Below, piece by piece: positions 5,672-9,985 of a stretch of DNA of 9,985 nucleotides (position 1 is the stretch's first letter; the number at the start of each line of letters is the position of its first letter). This DNA is from an uncultured Clostridia bacterium (GTDB taxonomy: Bacteria > Bacillota > Clostridia > Christensenellales > Aristaeellaceae), in the NCBI GenBank assembly GCA_937934775.1, contig CALGYL010000324.1, forward strand, positions 1-9,985. Direction: 5' to 3'. The translations under genes and the position numbers were made by a program. Below the pieces are notes generated by a model. The model was given only the letters and a program-made list of their open reading frames with translations. It was not told the origin of the DNA and made no database searches.

Positions 5672-8600
5672 TCATCCGACACGATCAGTGTTGTGCAACT
5701 CCCGATACAGTCGATCAGCAAGCGCCTGTTGGATAGCTCGATACTTCTTTGAATCGAGAAACAATTGTTCATATGCTTCTCTGTTTTCTATGTATGATGC
5801 CATAGCCAGATCATCAAACAAGTTTGGGAAAATGCTACGATCGTAGACCTGCCGGTCATCGGTTTTGGCAGCCTTGTGAACGCCTTCATCCTTGCGCATT
5901 TTTTGATACAGCGTATCTACAATCACCCGATCAGCATCCGTAAACTCGCCCATAAATTCTTCATTGATGCGCAGGATGATTTCTTCCAGAGGGCTAAGGC
6001 GTTCCTTCATAGTGCCGGCTCTTTTCGGTTGCGTGGGTGCCCAGGAGCCAGATGATGGTTCAAGTTCAATTGCTCCTTCGAAAGTCTTCTCAAGACGATA
6101 ATACTCCAACTTTACCCGATTATCGAGGTTAAAATCCTCGCTTTTGTCACCAGGAAGCAGTTTGGCCAGATAGGAGCACAAAATGTACTCCTTATGCAAG
6201 TCCTTGTCGAACATGCGCACGATCTGGCTAATGTAGTTATACCACTTCACAAAGTTTCGCACTTCGCGGCGGAACTGATACCGCACCTCTTGATTGAGCG
6301 CGTTATACTTATCTGCCACATGTTTAAGGGAGTTAGAAATCTTCGCTTGTGTACTGTTGGCAGTGCGAGTATCCGTATCAAAGTAGATTGCAGTTACTGA
6401 ATCGATGTCTTCCTGTGTATAAACACCCTTTTCACGCAGAATGCGTTGTGTGGTATAAACTAGATCAAAGTTAATTTCTTCTTCCAAACTAGTTTCCTGA
6501 TAAAACTGCTGGAATGCCTCTCGGATACGATCCATATTACTGGGGACGAAATCCAGAACATAGGTGTCTTCTTTGCCGGGGTACGTGCGATTCAAACGAC
6601 TCAGTGTTTGTACCGCCTTGACATCGCGCAGTTCCTTATCAACAATCATCGTATGGAGTAGGGGTTCGTCAAAACCCGTCTGATATTTTTCTGCAACGAT
6701 CAATACGTCGCCCTCGTCGTGAAAAACAGCTCTCGTCTGGGATTCCCTGACGGGGTTTCCGTCATGATCTCGGTTCATCCCGCTCTCGGTGTATTCCGGG
6801 CTGTTCGGATCATCTGGATCTTTCAGTGCTCCACTAAAAGCAATCATGATCTGCACATCATCATATTTGTTCGCTTCCAAATACCGCTTGATGGTGTGGT
6901 AGTAGCGCACAGCTGCAAGACGCGATGCGGTAACCACCATCATTTTGCCCTGACCGCCAATTTTCCGGCAGGTTAAATCGCGGAAGGTCTCTACTATGAT
7001 CGCAGCCTTCTGTTCAAGGTTATGTGGGTGCAGTTCCTCATAACGGCGGATCGTCTTGACAGCTTTGGACGTCGGCACATCCGGGTTGTCCGGTGTGTTC
7101 TTGGCGATCTGATAGCACATCTTATAGTTGACATAGTTCGCTAGCACATCAAGAATAAAGCCTTCTTCAATGGCTTGTCGCATGGAATAGATGTGGAACG
7201 GATGAAACGATCCATCCGGGTGCAGCTCGCCGAATATCTCCAACGTCTTTCCTTTTGGCGTGGCAGTGAACGCAAAGAATGACAGGTTCTTATGCCTGCC
7301 CTGCGAAAGCATCTCTTGCACAAAGATGTCCTTCTTGTCGATCTCCTCTTCAGCTTTACCCTCCAATTCTGCGTACTCTGCCAGTGCATCGCTGGTGTCG
7401 CCAAGGGCAACTTTCAGTTTCATAGCGCTTTGACCGGTCTGGCTGCTGTGCGCTTCATCGACGATCACGGCGTAATGCTTGCCCCGCGTGGCGTTCACTT
7501 GATCGTAGATGACCGGGAATTTCTGCAACGTGGTCACGATGATGCGTTTGCCATCGTTGATGGCGTCTCGAAGATCCGCGGAGCTTTTTTTCTCATCGAT
7601 GGTCACAACGGTACCCAGCGTATGGTCGAAGCTGCTGACTGTAGCTTGCAGCTGTTGGTCAAGCACGCGACGGTCGGTAACGATGATCACGCTGTTGAAT
7701 ACTGGCTCGTTATCATCGTTATGCAGGCTGGCCATTCGGTAAGCTGTCCATGCGATGGAGTTTGATTTACCGCTTCCTGCGCTGTGCTGTATCAGATAGT
7801 TATGTCCGGGACCATTGGCACGAACGTGATCCACTAACTCCCGCACCACATCCAACTGATGGTAGCGCGGAAAAATGAGTTTATACTCGGTATCAACGCG
7901 CAGCGATCCGTCCGGGTTGGTTGACTTCTTTTCATTCTTTTGCAGGCTAATAAACTTTTGGAGGATGTCCATCATTTTGTCTTTTTGAAGCACATTGCGC
8001 CACAGATAGCTGGTCACGTAGTCACCGTCTTGGGTCTCAGGATTCCCCGCACCGCCATCTTTGCCCGCACCATTGCTACCTTGGTTGAAGGGAAGGAAGC
8101 GTGTCTTCTCGCGGGCAATTTGTGTGGTCATGGCTACGTCATAGAGGTCAACAGCAAAGTACGCCAGAACGCGCCGGTTCATTCCGAACGCAGGCTCCTT
8201 TGGGTCACGAGCATATTGCCATTGACGGATACCATCATCTATGCTTTGCCCAGTCAGCTGATTTTTTAGCTCTAGAGCAACCACAGGTATACCGTTGATC
8301 GCCAGCATCATGTCCACTGTGTTGGTGTTGAATTCGGAGTAATGCCACTGCCGGATGCATTGGAAGACGTTCTGAGCGTAGTTCTTTTGTGCAAGCTCGT
8401 TCAACGTAGATTCTGGCTTGAAATAGCAAACGGAGAACTGCACACCCCGGTGCTTAAATCCGTGGCGCAGAACCTCGATTAGGCCGACCTGCTGGACAGC
8501 GCTGTCAAACGCCTTGTAGAACTGGCGAATAGGCGAAACCGTGCACATGCGCTCGAATCTTCGCCACGCCATAGGTTGAGATGTTTTCACAAAATCTGTG

Positions 8601-8737
8601 AGTGTAACGATGTCTAGCGCCATACCCCTATACTCGTCGCTGCAGTAGCCCGCGTCGGTCGCTTTTTGCCAACCGCCCTCCTCGGAGATGAGGTATCCCT
8701 CGATCTTGCTTTCAAACAACTTCTCGGTCTCGTCCAT
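5672..8737 (-). CDS. hsdR: Type I restriction enzyme R subunit HsdR
   Basis: 1021-residue motor and nuclease subunit of a type I restriction complex (R2M2S). It reels in DNA with ATP and cuts unmodified DNA. The N-terminal PD-(D/E)xK nuclease is visible as D142 with E156-L157-K158 (ALELKN) and the following RQWQY. Superfamily 2 helicase motifs follow: Walker A HSAGSGKS (318-325), TDRRVLDQQL (354-363), DEAH (427-430) then SSQTG, FAFTATPKGKT (488-498), AEKYQTGFDEP (682-692) and QTLSRLNRTYPGK (710-722). Residues beyond about 740 are the helical C-terminal part that docks to the methylase. Length is normal and no frameshift is seen, so it should be functional. ATG 8737 has AAAGGTGG (8752-8745) 7 bases upstream, within the end of hsdS; the gap to hsdS is 2 bases. 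Base composition is clearly more A+T-rich than the liv genes. Confidence 0.96.
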   Translation of the reverse strand: MDETEKLFESKIEGYLISEEGGWQKATDAGYCSDEYRGMALDIVTLTDFVKTSQPMAWRRFERMCTVSPIRQFYKAFDSAVQQVGLIEVLRHGFKHRGVQFSVCYFKPESTLNELAQKNYAQNVFQCIRQWHYSEFNTNTVDMMLAINGIPVVALELKNQLTGQSIDDGIRQWQYARDPKEPAFGMNRRVLAYFAVDLYDVAMTTQIAREKTRFLPFNQGSNGAGKDGGAGNPETQDGDYVTSYLWRNVLQKDKMMDILQKFISLQKNEKKSTNPDGSLRVDTEYKLIFPRYHQLDVVRELVDHVRANGPGHNYLIQHSAGSGKSNSIAWTAYRMASLHNDDNEPVFNSVIIVTDRRVLDQQLQATVSSFDHTLGTVVTIDEKKSSADLRDAINDGKRIIVTTLQKFPVIYDQVNATRGKHYAVIVDEAHSSQTGQSAMKLKVALGDTSDALAEYAELEGKAEEEIDKKDIFVQEMLSQGRHKNLSFFAFTATPKGKTLEIFGELHPDGSFHPFHIYSMRQAIEEGFILDVLANYVNYKMCYQIAKNTPDNPDVPTSKAVKTIRRYEELHPHNLEQKAAIIVETFRDLTCRKIGGQGKMMVVTASRLAAVRYYHTIKRYLEANKYDDVQIMIAFSGALKDPDDPNSPEYTESGMNRDHDGNPVRESQTRAVFHDEGDVLIVAEKYQTGFDEPLLHTMIVDKELRDVKAVQTLSRLNRTYPGKEDTYVLDFVPSNMDRIREAFQQFYQETSLEEEINFDLVYTTQRILREKGVYTQEDIDSVTAIYFDTDTRTANSTQAKISNSLKHVADKYNALNQEVRYQFRREVRNFVKWYNYISQIVRMFDKDLHKEYILCSYLAKLLPGDKSEDFNLDNRVKLEYYRLEKTFEGAIELEPSSGSWAPTQPKRAGTMKERLSPLEEIILRINEEFMGEFTDADRVIVDTLYQKMRKDEGVHKAAKTDDRQVYDRSIFPNLFDDLAMASYIENREAYEQLFLDSKKYRAIQQALADRLYRELHNTDRVG

Positions 8738-8739
8738 AT

Positions 8740-9985
8740 TCAGACCACCTTTCGCTTACCGCTGACAACTTCGTAGATTAAGGATTTTTTATAGGCTTCA
8801 AGCTCAGAGAGGAGGGATAACCTTTCTGCGATAGCCAACTCGGCTTGCTTACATTTTAGGTTTAGGTATTCTACGATTTTCACTTGTTCTTCTTTGGGAG
8901 GCAGCGGAATGTGAAATCCCATAATGTTTTCTGCAGAAAGATTGAGCGAACCGATTCCGATAGCCGCAGTTAAAGCCATAGTAGTGATGGCGTTGTTTTG
9001 AAGAACATAATTGAGATAATCTGCATGGACCATCTTTGCTCGAATCACAACAAGTGAAGAAGCAATTGTCCCGCAAGATAACGTTTTGTTGATCGAACAC
9101 TTCCCGACGCTACCACGCAAGCAGAATATAATGTCATTTATTTGTATTTTCGCGCCTCTAAGCGCATTGTACTTTTCTCTTGTTATGTATTTGCTAGTAG
9201 TGATGTCTGTTCTTAATTCAATGAATCCTAAGTTGTTTGATGTAACAAACGGTATTCCTTCACATACAATATCGTCCCCACTAGGGTAATTACTGCTTCT
9301 GTCCCCGTTGATTGCTACTGCAATTTGGTTAATTTTTGTTCTCCGCCAATGAAGAGGTATTCTTCCAAACCATTCAACACCGCTATCTTTCATTTCTACC
9401 GTTGGGTCAAGCCCCTTAGTCACGGCTTCATAAATGATGGAAGCCTTCCATGCTTTGTATTCTTCAATGCTGGCGCTAGCTTCTGCGATGGCAGCGTCAA
9501 TAAGCGCACACTGACCATCAAGGTAGGCAGCTATGGCAGTTTGCTCCTCTTCTGTTTCAGGAACGACTACGCGAAGGTCTTTTACTTCATCATAATTGAG
9601 CCCCTGCCGTACGCCAGAACCCATGCCATAAAAGCCTTTGCGAATGTCAAAGGTGTGAATCAGGTAATAAAGATACCTTGATATTTCCGCAGAGGTTGGA
9701 CGAAGTGTGGTATATGCGGATGTGATGATCCCATGCTCCGTTGCCAAACCGACTCGCAAGCTGGTGTGATCATTCTGCAAGTCGGTCAAACGAAGAACTA
9801 TATCGCCTGCATCAATAATATTATAACTTTCAAAAGAAGCGGGTAGCAAGCCGTCCGTTGAATTAATGTCCTTCCTTTTTATTTTTCCATAACTAAGTGA
9901 CAGCAGGTTTTGTTCTTTTAGCTCGCTGTTCTTTTTCTTCACTTGTGATACTAGCTGATATAGTGTTCGAACGTGCCAATGAGAT
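8740..9985 (-). CDS. hsdS: Type I restriction specificity subunit HsdS, 5' end off the window
   Basis: 414 residues are visible and the frame stays open to the right edge, beginning SHWHVRTLYQLV. This matches the usual HsdS opening (…IPxHWxxxxL), so only perhaps a dozen or so N-terminal residues are missing; the GTG at 9942 is not the true start. Two half-repeats are clear: target recognition domain 1 (about 1-140), conserved helix 1 (PETEEEQTAIAAYLDGQ … YKAWKASIIYEAVTKG, about 142-192), then GVEWFGRIPLHWRRTKI (202-218) opening recognition domain 2 (to about 358), and conserved helix 2 (PPKEEQVKIVEYL … YKKSLIYEVVSGK, about 362-411). The protein binds a bipartite DNA site and sets the specificity of methylation and cleavage. 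The site cannot be read from sequence. It is the most A+T-rich gene in the window. hsdM is expected immediately upstream, outside the window. Confidence 0.95.
   Translation of the reverse strand, partial: SHWHVRTLYQLVSQVKKKNSELKEQNLLSLSYGKIKRKDINSTDGLLPASFESYNIIDAGDIVLRLTDLQNDHTSLRVGLATEHGIITSAYTTLRPTSAEISRYLYYLIHTFDIRKGFYGMGSGVRQGLNYDEVKDLRVVVPETEEEQTAIAAYLDGQCALIDAAIAEASASIEEYKAWKASIIYEAVTKGLDPTVEMKDSGVEWFGRIPLHWRRTKINQIAVAINGDRSSNYPSGDDIVCEGIPFVTSNNLGFIELRTDITTSKYITREKYNALRGAKIQINDIIFCLRGSVGKCSINKTLSCGTIASSLVVIRAKMVHADYLNYVLQNNAITTMALTAAIGIGSLNLSAENIMGFHIPLPPKEEQVKIVEYLNLKCKQAELAIAERLSLLSELEAYKKSLIYEVVSGKRKVV
8745..8752 (-). promoter_or_regulatory. hsdR ribosome binding site inside hsdS
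   Basis: AAAGGTGG on the minus strand, encoded by the final Lys-Val-Val codons of hsdS, 7 bases before the hsdR ATG. HsdR synthesis is therefore probably coupled to hsdS translation. Confidence 0.65.

Noticed and set aside
5620..5772. N-terminal extension of the TIR protein by 51 residues
   Set aside because: It overlaps the end of hsdR, and a strong GGAGGT site directs initiation at 5619.
7292..7765. Plus-strand open frame of 157 codons within hsdR
   Set aside because: Fully antisense to the helicase domain of hsdR, with no ribosome site or recognisable motif.
1..9985. CRISPR array, tRNA, rRNA or insertion sequence
   Set aside because: I saw no regularly spaced direct repeats, no tRNA-like cloverleaf, no rRNA segments and no transposase frame in the window.

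Overview
The window has two unrelated blocks that converge on a 57-base gap at about 4141-4197. The left block (to about 4140) is G+C-rich and host-like. It holds a small hypothetical gene on the minus strand (129-368), a divergent upstream region with a near-consensus sigma-A type promoter (604-632), and a tightly packed plus-strand operon for a branched-chain amino acid (Liv/HAAT) ABC importer: livG (670-1446), livF (1439-2143), livH (2148-3044), livM (3046-4140). Strong GGAGG-type ribosome binding sites, GTG/ATG starts and the TTGAAA-17-TATAAT promoter suggest a Firmicute, probably a clostridial relative with a moderately high G+C genome. The species cannot be named from this window.

The right block (4198-9985) is on the minus strand and visibly richer in A+T. 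Read in its own direction it runs hsdS (5' end off the window), hsdR, a coiled-coil plus TIR-domain protein, and a small protein with a DUF4258-like HxxxRxxER motif. hsdM is expected just beyond the right edge. This is a type I restriction-modification operon with two extra genes behind hsdR, and it looks like a defence island placed directly behind livM.

How the parts work: LivG and LivF are the two ATPases and LivH and LivM the two membrane subunits of one importer. No periplasmic/lipoprotein binding protein (LivJ/K type) is present in the window, although it is normally encoded with these genes. In the defence block, HsdS recognises DNA, HsdR translocates and cuts unmodified DNA, and the TIR protein has the features of an NAD-consuming or signalling effector. 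Its tight linkage suggests, but does not prove, a back-up or coupled abortive response. The best candidate for something under-described is this hsdR-TIR-DUF4258-like tail.

At gene junctions in both operons the Shine-Dalgarno sequence is encoded inside the last codons of the preceding gene, giving very tight packing and probable translational coupling. The first 90 bases contain no complete gene.
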